Origin: Streptomyces sp. NBC_01317
GTDB lineage: Bacteria; Actinomycetota; Actinomycetes; Streptomycetales; Streptomycetaceae
Direction of reading: 5' to 3'
DNA length: 64,000 nucleotides
Assembly (NCBI RefSeq): GCF_035961655.1
Contig: NZ_CP108393.1
Span: 7,897,501 to 7,961,500 of the forward strand
Position 1 is the first letter of the stretch. Every line of letters begins with the position of its first letter. A program made the translations under genes and the position numbers. Below the pieces are notes generated by a model. The model saw only the letters and a program-made list of their open reading frames with translations, searched no databases and was not told where the DNA came from. Of the stretch, positions 42,116 to 49,376 are shown piece after piece.

Positions 42116-43780
42116 ATGTCCGACGCGTTCATCATCTGCTCGAACCTCTCCTTCTCCTGGCCCGACGACACACCCGTCTTCCAGGACCTCTCCTTCAGCG
42201 TGGGAGGAGGCCGCACCGGCCTCGTCGCGCCGAACGGCGCGGGGAAGAGCACCCTGCTCAAGCTGATCGCCGGTGAGTACCGGCCCAGCGGTGGTTCCGT
42301 CTCCGTCGACGGCGTGCTCGGCCACCTCCCGCAGAGCCTGCCGCTCGCCGGAAGCCTGACCGTCGCCGATGTCCTGGGCGTCGCCCCGGTGATCCGCGCA
42401 CTCGACGCCATCGAGTCCGGGGACACGAGCGAGGAGCACTTCACCACCATCGGCAACAACTGGGACATCGAGGAGCGCACCCGCGCTCAACTCGACCGCC
42501 TCGGTCTCGGTGGCATCGCCCTCACCCGGCACCTGCACACGCTCAGCGGCGGGCAGGCCGTCTCCCTCGGGCTGGCGGCGCAACTGCTCAGGCAACCCGA
42601 CGTCCTCCTGCTCGACGAGCCGACCAACAACCTCGATCTCGACGCCCGCCGCAGGCTCTACGGCGTGCTGGAGGACTGGAACGGCTGCCTGCTGGTGGTC
42701 AGCCACGACCGGGCCCTGCTCGACCGGGTGGACCGCATCGCCGCACTCGACCGGGGCGAAGTCCGTTTCCACGGCGGGAACTTCACGGCGTACGAGGACG
42801 CCGTCCGCACCGCGCGGGAAGTCGCCGAGAAGAACATCCGCAGTGCCGAACAGGACGTCAAGCGGGAGAAGCGGGAGATGCAGCAGGCCCGCGAACGGGC
42901 CGAGCGCCGGGCGGGCAACGCCGCCCGCAACCTCAAGAGCGCCGGCCTGCCGAAGATCTTCGCCGGGACGATGAAACGCAACGCTCAGGAATCGGCCGCC
43001 AAATCGAACGAAACACACGCCTCCAGGGTCGGCGACGCCAAGGCCCGCCTCGACGCGGCGGGCCGCGCGCTGCGTGACGAACAGGCCATCGCGCTGGAAC
43101 TGCCCGGCACGAACGTCCCCGCAGGGCGCACGGTCTTCCTCGGCGAACAGCTGCGGGTACGCCACGGAGAGCGGGACCTGTTCTCCGCGCCGGGTGTCGA
43201 CCTGGCGATCCGGGGTCCCGAGCGGATCGCTCTCACCGGCCCCAACGGCGCCGGAAAATCAACCCTGTTGCGCGTGATCAACGGTGAGCCGGCGGGCGAC
43301 GATCCGGAGGATGAGCGGGCGGTGGCGGGCGGCGGCGTCAAGCGGGCCGACGGCCGGGTCGCGTACCTGTCCCAGCGCCTGGACCTGCTGGACCCCGACC
43401 GCACCGTGGCCGAGAACCTGGCCGCGTCCGCCCCCGCGATGCCCGAGGCGGAGCGGATGAATCTCCTGGCCCGCTTCCTGTTCCGGGGCTCCCGCATCCA
43501 CCTCCCGGTCGTGGCGCTCTCCGGCGGCGAGCGGCTGCGCGCCACGCTGGCCTGTGTCCTGTACGCCGAACCCGCCCCGCAACTGCTGCTGTTGGACGAG
43601 CCGACCAACAACCTCGACCTGGTCAGCGTCGGCCAGTTGGAGGGAGCGCTCAACGCGTACGAGGGTGCGTTTGTCGTCGTGAGCCACGACGAGCGGTTCC
43701 TCGCGGAGATCGGTGTGAACCGCTGGCTGCGGCTCAGCGAGGGCCGGTTGCGGGAGACGGGGGCGCCCGATGAGTGGTGA
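42116..43780 (+). CDS. ABC-F family ATPase (ribosome-associated, possible antibiotic resistance)
   Basis: A 554-residue protein with two ABC ATPase units and no membrane segment. Unit 1: APNGAGKST, LSGGQ, LLLDEPTNNLD. A charged interdomain linker at about 240-330 (VKREKREMQQARERAERRAGN) would reach into the ribosome. Unit 2: GPNGAGKST, LSGGERLRATLA, LLLDEPTNNLD. ABC-F proteins bind the E site and either help translation or dislodge antibiotics. The long leader with a small ORF favours an inducible resistance role. ATG 42116 has GAGGG 8 bases upstream. Its 3' end overlaps the GNAT gene by 11 bases. Confidence 0.88.
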   Translation: MSDAFIICSNLSFSWPDDTPVFQDLSFSVGGGRTGLVAPNGAGKSTLLKLIAGEYRPSGGSVSVDGVLGHLPQSLPLAGSLTVADVLGVAPVIRALDAIESGDTSEEHFTTIGNNWDIEERTRAQLDRLGLGGIALTRHLHTLSGGQAVSLGLAAQLLRQPDVLLLDEPTNNLDLDARRRLYGVLEDWNGCLLVVSHDRALLDRVDRIAALDRGEVRFHGGNFTAYEDAVRTAREVAEKNIRSAEQDVKREKREMQQARERAERRAGNAARNLKSAGLPKIFAGTMKRNAQESAAKSNETHASRVGDAKARLDAAGRALRDEQAIALELPGTNVPAGRTVFLGEQLRVRHGERDLFSAPGVDLAIRGPERIALTGPNGAGKSTLLRVINGEPAGDDPEDERAVAGGGVKRADGRVAYLSQRLDLLDPDRTVAENLAASAPAMPEAERMNLLARFLFRGSRIHLPVVALSGGERLRATLACVLYAEPAPQLLLLDEPTNNLDLVSVGQLEGALNAYEGAFVVVSHDERFLAEIGVNRWLRLSEGRLRETGAPDEW

Positions 43781-44279
43781 CGGGGAGAACCGGGGTGGGA
43801 CGCGGCCGCTGCCCGGCGCACGCTGGGCGCTGCGTTCCGCCACGCCTGCCGATGTCGAGGTGATCGCCGAACTACGGGCGACCGTCATGCGGGCGGACCT
43901 GGAGCGGCTGGGCCGTTTCGACGAGCACCGGGTACGACAGCGGCTGCGGGACTCCCTGTCCATGCGGTACACCTCGATCATCGAGGTCGACCGCGCGCTC
44001 GCGGGGTGTGTCACCGTGCGGCCCGCCCAGGACGGACAGTGGCTGGAGCACTTCTACCTGGCACCCCACCACCAGGGCCGGGGCCTCGGATCGGCCGTCC
44101 TGCGCACGCTGCTCGCCCGCGTCGACGCACAGGGGGCGACCGTCCGGCTGAACGTCCTGCGGGGCAGCACAGCTCAACGGCTGTACGAACGCAACGGCTT
44201 CGTCGTGGAGGCCGAGGACCCGGTCGACGTCTTCATGGTGCGTCAGGGCGCCGTGGAGGTGCGCCACACCCCGAACTAG
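43770..44279 (+). CDS. GNAT N-acetyltransferase
   Basis: A 169-residue acetyltransferase. The acetyl-CoA loop reads LAPHHQGRGLGSAVLRTLL, with strand LNVLRGSTAQRLYERNGFV and the usual C-terminal motif. The substrate is unknown. The start overlaps the end of the ABC-F gene by 11 bases, so both would be translated from one mRNA. A drug- or metabolite-modifying role next to the ABC-F protein is an inference from this coupling only. Confidence 0.87.
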   Translation: MSGDGENRGGTRPLPGARWALRSATPADVEVIAELRATVMRADLERLGRFDEHRVRQRLRDSLSMRYTSIIEVDRALAGCVTVRPAQDGQWLEHFYLAPHHQGRGLGSAVLRTLLARVDAQGATVRLNVLRGSTAQRLYERNGFVVEAEDPVDVFMVRQGAVEVRHTPN

Positions 44280-44286
44280 GTACAAC

Positions 44287-44353
44287 TTGCTTCGTACCTA
44301 TGGGTATGTGTAGCGTCGTAGGTACGTCATTCGTCATACCCATGGGCGCCCAT
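44287..44353 (+). promoter_or_regulatory. Promoter and operators of the PRISE-type reductase gene
   Basis: TTGCTT (44287-44292), 18 bases and TAGCGT (44311-44316) form the promoter. CGTACCTA (44293-44300) and TAGGTACG (44319-44326) are inverted across it. ATGGGTATG (44300) and CATACCCAT (44335) form a second inverted pair, and ATGGGCGCCCAT (44342-44353) is a perfect palindrome. The 11-bp word CGTACCTATGG is also found upstream of the ArsR gene at 45467. Confidence 0.6.
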
Positions 44354-44394
44354 GCGCATCACCATGGAACCGCATCGCGTCCAGGAGTCGATTC

Positions 44395-45450
44395 ATGAGT
44401 ACGGAGCAGAAGGTCGCCCTGGTCGTCGGGGCCAACGGAGTGGTCGGCCGCGACCTCGTCGAGCATCTTCAGGGGCTCGGCGACTGGGATGTCGTCGGGC
44501 TCTCCCGGCGGGGCGGCCAGGACGGTGACCGTCTGCGGTACGTCGCCGTCGACCTGCTCGACGCGGAGGACACCCGCGCGAAGCTGAGCGGGCTCACCGA
44601 GGTCACGCATGTCTTCTACGCCGCCTACCAGGACCGGCCGAGCTGGGCGGAACTCGTCCCGCCGAACCTCGCCATGCTCGTGCACACGGTCGACGCGATC
44701 GAGCCGGTCGCACCGGGGCTGCGGCACATCAGCCTGATGCAGGGGTACAAGGTGTACGGCGCCCACCTCGGCCCGTTCAAGACCCCGGCCCGCGAGACGG
44801 ACGCGGGCCACATGCCGCCGGAGTTCAACGTGGACCAGCAGGCGTTCCTCGAACGCCGCCACCAGGGTGCGTCCTGGACGTGGTCCGCCGTCCGGCCCTC
44901 GATGGTGGGCGGCGCCGCGCTCGGCAATCCGATGAATCTGGCGCTGGTGATCGCCGTGTACGCGTCGATCTCGAAGGAGCTGGGCCTCCCGCTGCGCTTC
45001 CCGGGCAAGCCGGGTGCGTATGAAAGCCTGCTGGAGATGACCGACGCCCACCTGCTGGCCAAGGCCACCGTGTGGGCGGCCACGGACGAACAGGGTGCGG
45101 GGCAGGCGTTCAACATCGCCAACGGCGACCTGTTCCGGTGGAGCGAGCTGTGGCCCAGGATCGCCGGATTCTTCGACATGGAGGTCGCTCCGCCGCTGCC
45201 GATGTCCCTCGACACCGTGATGGCGGACAAGGAGCCGTTGTGGCGCGAGATGACGGCGAAGTACGGCCTCGCGTACCCGTACGACGAGGTGTCGTGCTGG
45301 CCCTTCGGGGACTTCGTCTTCGGCCTGGACTACGACATGTTCGCCGATTCCTCGAAGGCCCGGCGGGCCGGTTTCCATGAGTACGTCGAGACCGAGCGGA
45401 TGTTCTTCGGCATCTTCACCCGGTTCCGCGAGAGCGGCATCATCCCGTAG
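44395..45450 (+). CDS. PRISE-type NAD(P)-dependent reductase
   Basis: A 351-residue atypical SDR of the progesterone 5-beta-reductase/iridoid synthase-like group. It starts KVALVVGANGVVGRDLVEHL and has HVFYAAYQDRPSW and SLMQGYKVYGAHLGPFKTPARETD, in which the Lys of this family replaces the classical YxxxK. NVDQQAFLERR and ATDEQGAGQAFNIANGDLFRWSELW are further marks. It would reduce an activated C=C bond in an enone or dial. AGGAG seven bases before ATG 44395 fixes the start. The downstream ArsR gene on the opposite strand shares its operator sequence. Confidence 0.87.
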   Translation: MSTEQKVALVVGANGVVGRDLVEHLQGLGDWDVVGLSRRGGQDGDRLRYVAVDLLDAEDTRAKLSGLTEVTHVFYAAYQDRPSWAELVPPNLAMLVHTVDAIEPVAPGLRHISLMQGYKVYGAHLGPFKTPARETDAGHMPPEFNVDQQAFLERRHQGASWTWSAVRPSMVGGAALGNPMNLALVIAVYASISKELGLPLRFPGKPGAYESLLEMTDAHLLAKATVWAATDEQGAGQAFNIANGDLFRWSELWPRIAGFFDMEVAPPLPMSLDTVMADKEPLWREMTAKYGLAYPYDEVSCWPFGDFVFGLDYDMFADSSKARRAGFHEYVETERMFFGIFTRFRESGIIP

Positions 45451-45466
45451 CCGCGCGCTCGACGGC

Positions 45467-45799
45467 TCAGGCGGTCGCGCCCACCGCCAACGCGTCGTGC
45501 GCGAGGACGCCGAGGAGTCCGGGGAAGCGCTGTTCCAGCTCGGCGCGCCGCAGGGTGACACCACGGCGGTTGCCGTAGTCCGGGTGCAGGATGAGGCCCG
45601 ATTCGCGCAGCACCCGGAAGTGGTACGTACAGCTCGACTTCGACACGGGCAGCTGGAACGACGCGCAGGTACGTTCCGTACCGTCCGGCTCCCGCAGGAG
45701 CGCCGTCACGACTCCCCGGCGCAGGGGGTCCGCCAGCGCCGCCAGGACCTTCCCGAGGTCCATCTCGCCGGGAGCGGGGTGCCCGAACTCGTCAGCCAT
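45467..45799 (-). CDS. ArsR-family regulator
   Basis: A 110-residue winged-helix regulator: LAALADPLRRGVVTALL, then SFQLPVSKSSCTYHFRVLRESGLI, matching the DNA-binding helices of ArsR-type repressors. There is a single Cys in the recognition segment (SSCTYHF) plus one upstream, so a redox or thiol sensor is possible. GAGG lies five bases before ATG 45799; the ORF runs further upstream. It converges with the PRISE-type gene, 16 bases apart. TATGAT and CGTACCTATGG in front of it indicate self-control. Confidence 0.87.
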   Translation of the reverse strand: MADEFGHPAPGEMDLGKVLAALADPLRRGVVTALLREPDGTERTCASFQLPVSKSSCTYHFRVLRESGLILHPDYGNRRGVTLRRAELEQRFPGLLGVLAHDALAVGATA

Positions 45800-45810
45800 G
45801 ACCACCTCAT

Positions 45811-45833
45811 CCATAGGTACGCCTTGCATCATA
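45811..45833 (-). promoter_or_regulatory. Promoter and operator of the ArsR gene
   Basis: On the minus strand TATGAT (45833-45828) is followed by CGTACCTATGG (45821-45811) at the expected transcription start. The 11-bp word is identical to the one in the PRISE-type gene promoter. Confidence 0.6.
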
Positions 45834-45939
45834 CCTCGGGCCGCCGGCCGGCCGGGCAGCCCCAAGTGCCCGGCCCTGAGGCCCACCGGGGACGACGGCG
45901 CCGGCGTCATCGGTGGACCGTGAGCGGGGGCCGCGCGGG

Positions 45940-46434
45940 TCAGCCGCGCCAGATCTTGATGTAGTCGACGTCGTCGTTGAGCGTCGAACCCACCCAGGGC
46001 ACATCCCCGGTGAAGCTGGCGTTGCCCCGGTTGCCCCGGGCGAAGGACTTGTTGCAGCCGCTGTACACGAGATACGAGGACAGGCGGCTCGACCACCAGG
46101 AGTTGGGGGAGAAGGAGTATCCCGCGCTGTCACATGCCGCGCCGCCGTAGACATGCGTGTACTCGCCGCCGTAGTTGGCGTCCGTCGCCCAGGTCATCAG
46201 CTTCACGGAGGCGGCGGGCGCCGCGGCGACCGCTCTCCGCTCGGCCTGCGGGCCGGTGAAACAGGTGCGCGAACGGGGTGTGGACGGCTCTTCCCCCGGG
46301 CGGAGTTGGTCCAGTACCAGCAGACAGTGGGTCGCGGAGGCCGGCTCCGCGTCGGCGGCGGAGACCGGGACGGTGAGGGCCGCCAGCGAGGCCATGGCGG
46401 CGGCGAGCACGGACACGACACGTAGAGCTTTCAC
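45940..46434 (-). CDS. Secreted beta/gamma-crystallin-like small protein
   Basis: A 164-residue secreted protein: signal peptide to about residue 26 (VPVSA-A), then a 60-residue region with two Cys, then a C-terminal part with YGGEYTHVYGGAACDSAG, WWSSRLSSYLVYSGC and TLNDDVDYIKIW. The spacing of aromatic, Gly and Ser-Ser residues resembles single beta/gamma-crystallin or I36-type protease-inhibitor folds of Streptomyces. That assignment is weak. GTG 46434 has AGGGAG 6 bases upstream. No operon partner is close. Confidence 0.65.
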   Translation of the reverse strand: MKALRVVSVLAAAMASLAALTVPVSAADAEPASATHCLLVLDQLRPGEEPSTPRSRTCFTGPQAERRAVAAAPAASVKLMTWATDANYGGEYTHVYGGAACDSAGYSFSPNSWWSSRLSSYLVYSGCNKSFARGNRGNASFTGDVPWVGSTLNDDVDYIKIWRG

Positions 46435-46575
46435 GATTCTCCCTTTTCGAGATGCTTTCGGCGGAGATTGGCTACCCGGCGGGGATTTTCAGGAATCGTG
46501 TGTGGCGACCTCTCGCCACCGAGGGGAGAACCGCTGCGTGTCGTTGTTTTCTGTGGTGCCGACCGCCCTACCGCC

Positions 46576-47433
46576 CTACCGCATAGCCGATTCGGCGTAC
46601 GCGCGGAAGCTCCTGGCCGGGCGGCCGGTGAGGCGCTCGACAGTGTCGGTGACGCGGTTCTCGGACCCTTCGGAGATGGCGCGGTCCAGGCCCGCCAGCA
46701 GCGCGGCGAACTCCTCGGGCATCCCGGTGGCCAGGCGGTCGCGCATCTGCTCGTACGTCAGCGGCCGGTGGGACACGGGCCGTCCGGTGACCTCGCTGAT
46801 GACGGCCGCGACGGCGTCGTAGTTCAGTGCCTCGGGCCCGGTCATGACCAGGTCGGTGTTGGGGGCGGACGGGTCGGTGAGCGCCCGTACGGCGACCGCC
46901 GCGATGTCGTCGGCGTCGATGAAGCCGATCCGGCCCTCGCCGGTGGCGGACATGATGGCGCCCTCCGTACGGATGCTGTCGGCGTGCGACTGCTGTCCCG
47001 TGAAGTTCTGCATGAACCAGGACGGCCGGAGCACCGCCCACTCGTCGAACAACTCGGCGACCAGACTGTGCACCTGGCCCACCGCCGGACCCCCGGCGGG
47101 TATCGCCGAGGAGCTGAGCAGGACCGCGCGCCGCACACCCCCGGTGCGGGCCTGGCGCAGGAAGGGCAGCATGACGGCCGCCGGGTCCGGTTCGCCGATG
47201 GGCGGGATCAGGTACATCCGGTCCGCGCCGCGCAGGGCGTCGGCGTGAGTGGCGGAGTCGTACCAGTCGAAGCGGACGGCCCTGGTGTCACCCGGGGCGA
47301 CGGGCCGGCGGCCGGCCGCTCTGACGGCGTGGCCGAGTCCGGCGAGCCGGGACACGACGCGGCTGCCGGTGGTGCCGGTGGCTCCGGTGACCAGGATGAC
47401 GCTGTCCGTTGGGGAGGTGGCGCGGTCAGACAT
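46576..47433 (-). CDS. NmrA-like NAD(P)-binding protein
   Basis: A 285-residue atypical SDR with VILVTGATGTTGSRVVSRLAG. The middle reads LLSSSAIPAGGPAVGQVH and the C-terminal half carries LRPSWFMQNF and FIDADDIAAVAVRAL, marks of the NmrA/azoreductase-like group; YxxxK is missing. It may reduce quinones or sense NADPH. ATG 47433 overlaps the stop of the NTF2-like gene by eight bases, so the two are co-translated and under the TetR-controlled promoter in front of that gene. Confidence 0.85.
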   Translation of the reverse strand: MSDRATSPTDSVILVTGATGTTGSRVVSRLAGLGHAVRAAGRRPVAPGDTRAVRFDWYDSATHADALRGADRMYLIPPIGEPDPAAVMLPFLRQARTGGVRRAVLLSSSAIPAGGPAVGQVHSLVAELFDEWAVLRPSWFMQNFTGQQSHADSIRTEGAIMSATGEGRIGFIDADDIAAVAVRALTDPSAPNTDLVMTGPEALNYDAVAAVISEVTGRPVSHRPLTYEQMRDRLATGMPEEFAALLAGLDRAISEGSENRVTDTVERLTGRPARSFRAYAESAMR

Positions 47434-47875
47434 GGGTGTGGCCCTGTCGCTCGTCGGAGAAGAACGTGATGTCGTTCGGCGAGCCGGGGATCGAGGACGG
47501 GCTCCAGTAGTCGCGGTAGTGGGTGATCAGGCCGTTCTTGACGGTGACCACGGCGACGTAGGGCATCTCGTAGGGGGTGTCGGTGGCCACGATGCGGCCG
47601 TTGCCCTGCCACTCGGCGATGATCTTCTCCGGGTCGCCGGTCTCGTGGATCTCCAGGGAGGGGATCTCCCGGAGGTCGATGTGGTCGGGATATCCCCGCA
47701 TGTACGCGGCGACGGCGGCCCGGCCCTCCAGCTTCGCGGGGAAGTCCGCGGTGGCGTAAGGGAAGTCGATGACCACGTGCTCGTCGCACAGGCTCACCCA
47801 GCCGTCCATGTCCTTCTCCAGCAGCAGGCGCAGGCTGTGGCGGTAGACATCCGCCGGTTTCATCGGATCTGTCAT
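47426..47875 (-). CDS. SnoaL/NTF2-like protein
   Basis: A 149-residue NTF2-like fold protein: DVYRHSLRLLLEKDMDGWVSLCDEHVVIDFPY, then GRAAVAAYMRGYP, and IIAEWQGNGRIV...YVAVVTVKNGLITHYRDYWSP, as in SnoaL-type polyketide cyclases and ketosteroid isomerase-like proteins. The ligand is unknown; it could be an isomerase or hydrolase for the compound handled by the partner NmrA-like protein. AGGACGG lies 8 bases before ATG 47875. The TetR operator pair lies within 70 bases upstream. Confidence 0.85.
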   Translation of the reverse strand: MTDPMKPADVYRHSLRLLLEKDMDGWVSLCDEHVVIDFPYATADFPAKLEGRAAVAAYMRGYPDHIDLREIPSLEIHETGDPEKIIAEWQGNGRIVATDTPYEMPYVAVVTVKNGLITHYRDYWSPSSIPGSPNDITFFSDERQGHTHV

Positions 47876-47899
47876 CGGTGTGTTCCGTCCTCTATGATG

Positions 47900-47940
47900 T
47901 GGACTGCGGGTCCGGTTAAAGATACGGACCGCTGGTCCGT
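47900..47940. promoter_or_regulatory. Two operators between the NTF2-like and TetR genes
   Basis: ACGGACC-GCT-GGTCCGT (47924-47940) is a perfect 7-bp palindrome. TGGACTGCGGGTCCG (47900-47914) matches its core in 12 of 15 positions, 25 bases away. The pair covers the 83-bp region shared by the divergent genes and is well placed to repress both. Confidence 0.7.
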
Positions 47941-47958
47941 TTTGCAAATGGAGTGGTC

Positions 47959-48537
47959 GTGACCCAGCACAAAGAACGCGCGGACGCGGCGCGCAACCGG
48001 GAGGTTGTCCTGGCCGCGGCCGACGACCTCTTCGCCCGCAGCGCCAGCCCGCGCAGCGTGTCCATGGAAGATGTCGCGACGGCCGCCGGCGTCGGCAAAG
48101 GCACCCTGTTCCGCCGTTTCGGCGACCGTAGGGGCCTGATCCGTGTCCTGGTCGCGCGCCGGATCGAACCACTCAGGCAGGCCGTCGAGACAGGGCCCGC
48201 GCCTCTCGGCCCCGGCACCCCGCCGCGCGAGCGTGTCCTCGCGCTGCTCGACGCGATCCTGCGGTTCAAGCTCGACAACCGGTATCTCGCCCTGGCCCTG
48301 GAGGACGCGGGCGGCGCCAGCCCCTACCGGGCGGAGCACTACACGTGGTGGCACGACACCCTCGGCGACGCGCTGAGCAGGTTGCCCGGGGTCGCCGACA
48401 GCGGCTTCACCGCGCACGCGCTGCTGGCCGCCACCCGTGCCGACCTCGTCGAACACCTCGCGACCGAGGAGCACATGACTTCTGATCGGATGAGGGAGCG
48501 TCTGGCGGCCTTCGCCGCCAAGACCCTGGACCCGTGA
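47959..48537 (+). CDS. TetR-family regulator
   Basis: A 192-residue TetR protein. The DNA-binding segment is SVSMEDVATAAGVGKGTLFRRFGDRRGLIRVL with the usual recognition helix, followed by a helical ligand domain. GGAG lies five bases before GTG 47959, chosen over GTG 47953. It is divergent from the NTF2-like/NmrA-like pair. The two palindromes in the gap make autoregulation and control of that pair likely. The ligand is probably the substrate or product of those enzymes. Confidence 0.88.
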   Translation: MTQHKERADAARNREVVLAAADDLFARSASPRSVSMEDVATAAGVGKGTLFRRFGDRRGLIRVLVARRIEPLRQAVETGPAPLGPGTPPRERVLALLDAILRFKLDNRYLALALEDAGGASPYRAEHYTWWHDTLGDALSRLPGVADSGFTAHALLAATRADLVEHLATEEHMTSDRMRERLAAFAAKTLDP

Positions 48538-48563
48538 GTCCGGCGGCCGGCGCCACGATACAC

Positions 48564-48585
48564 CGCACACTTTGTGCGCTATCGT
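48564..48585 (+). promoter_or_regulatory. Operator and -10 of the second TetR gene
   Basis: CGCACA-CTT-TGTGCG (48564-48578) lies directly against TATCGT (48580-48585), a -10 element six bases before the ATG at 48592. The regulator would sit between -35 and -10. Confidence 0.65.
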
Positions 48586-48591
48586 GGACGG

Positions 48592-49278
48592 ATGGCCACC
48601 CCCTCATTCCAACGTGCGCGCTCCGCCGAGAACAAACGCCAGAGGGCGAGCGCGCTCGTGGAGGCCGCGCGCTCGCTGGCGCTGGAGGGTGGCGTCGCGT
48701 CGGTGACGCTGACCGCGGTCGCCGACCGCGCCGGCGTGCACCACTCCGCCGTACGCCGCTACTTCAGCTCGCACAAGGACGTGCTTCTCCAGTTGGCCGC
48801 GGAGGGCTGGGTGAGCTGGTCGGAGGCCGTACGCGAAGGGCTCGGCGCCCTGGCGCCGGTGACGCCCGCGGCGGTGGCCGGGGTGCTGGCGCGCGCCCTG
48901 GACGCCGATCCGCTCTTCTGTGACCTGCTCGCCAACGTTCCGCTGCACCTCGAACACGAGGTAGACGTCGAGCGCGTCACCGCCTTCAAACACGTCAGCC
49001 GCGCCGCCGTCGACTCCATGGCCGGCGCTATCGAGGACGCCCTGCCGGGGCTCGACGGCCGGGGCGCGCTCGACGTCGTGACCGCCGCGAACGCCCTCGC
49101 CGCCACGCTCTGGCAGGTCGCGCACCCGCCCGGGGCCCTGGCGCGCGTCTACGCCGAGGATCCGGCCGTCGCGCCTTCCTGGGCCGTGGACTTCGTCCCC
49201 ACGCTCACCCGGCTGCTCACCGCCACCGTGGTCGGAATCCTGGTCCAGGCGACGGTGTCCGGAACGGCCGCTCAATAA
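48592..49278 (+). CDS. TetR-family regulator
   Basis: A 228-residue TetR protein. The DNA-binding part reads VASVTLTAVADRAGVHHSAVRRYFSSHKDVLLQ. The remainder is a helical ligand domain. ATG 48592 is supported by TATCGT six bases upstream (probable leaderless mRNA), against ORF start 48574. The stop coincides with the first base pair of an operator in front of the SDR gene (49279). Three sites share CGCACA-N3-TGN-GCG, so it likely represses itself and the SDR and responds to an SDR substrate. Confidence 0.88.
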   Translation: MATPSFQRARSAENKRQRASALVEAARSLALEGGVASVTLTAVADRAGVHHSAVRRYFSSHKDVLLQLAAEGWVSWSEAVREGLGALAPVTPAAVAGVLARALDADPLFCDLLANVPLHLEHEVDVERVTAFKHVSRAAVDSMAGAIEDALPGLDGRGALDVVTAANALAATLWQVAHPPGALARVYAEDPAVAPSWAVDFVPTLTRLLTATVVGILVQATVSGTAAQ

Positions 49279-49343
49279 CGCACAGGCTGCGCGTTGACCG
49301 TCGTACGGGATTGTCGTAGGCTAATTAACGCACAAGGTGAGCG
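49279..49343 (+). promoter_or_regulatory. SDR promoter bracketed by two operators
   Basis: TTGACC (49294-49299), 17 bases and TAGGCT (49317-49322) make a typical Streptomyces promoter. CGCACAGGCTGCGCG (49279-49293) ends at the -35 and CGCACAAGGTGAGCG (49329-49343) covers the transcription start. Both match the site in front of the TetR gene at 48592. Confidence 0.75.
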
Positions 49344-49376
49344 TTACATGTCCCCGAACCCGACAGGAGCGGTCCG

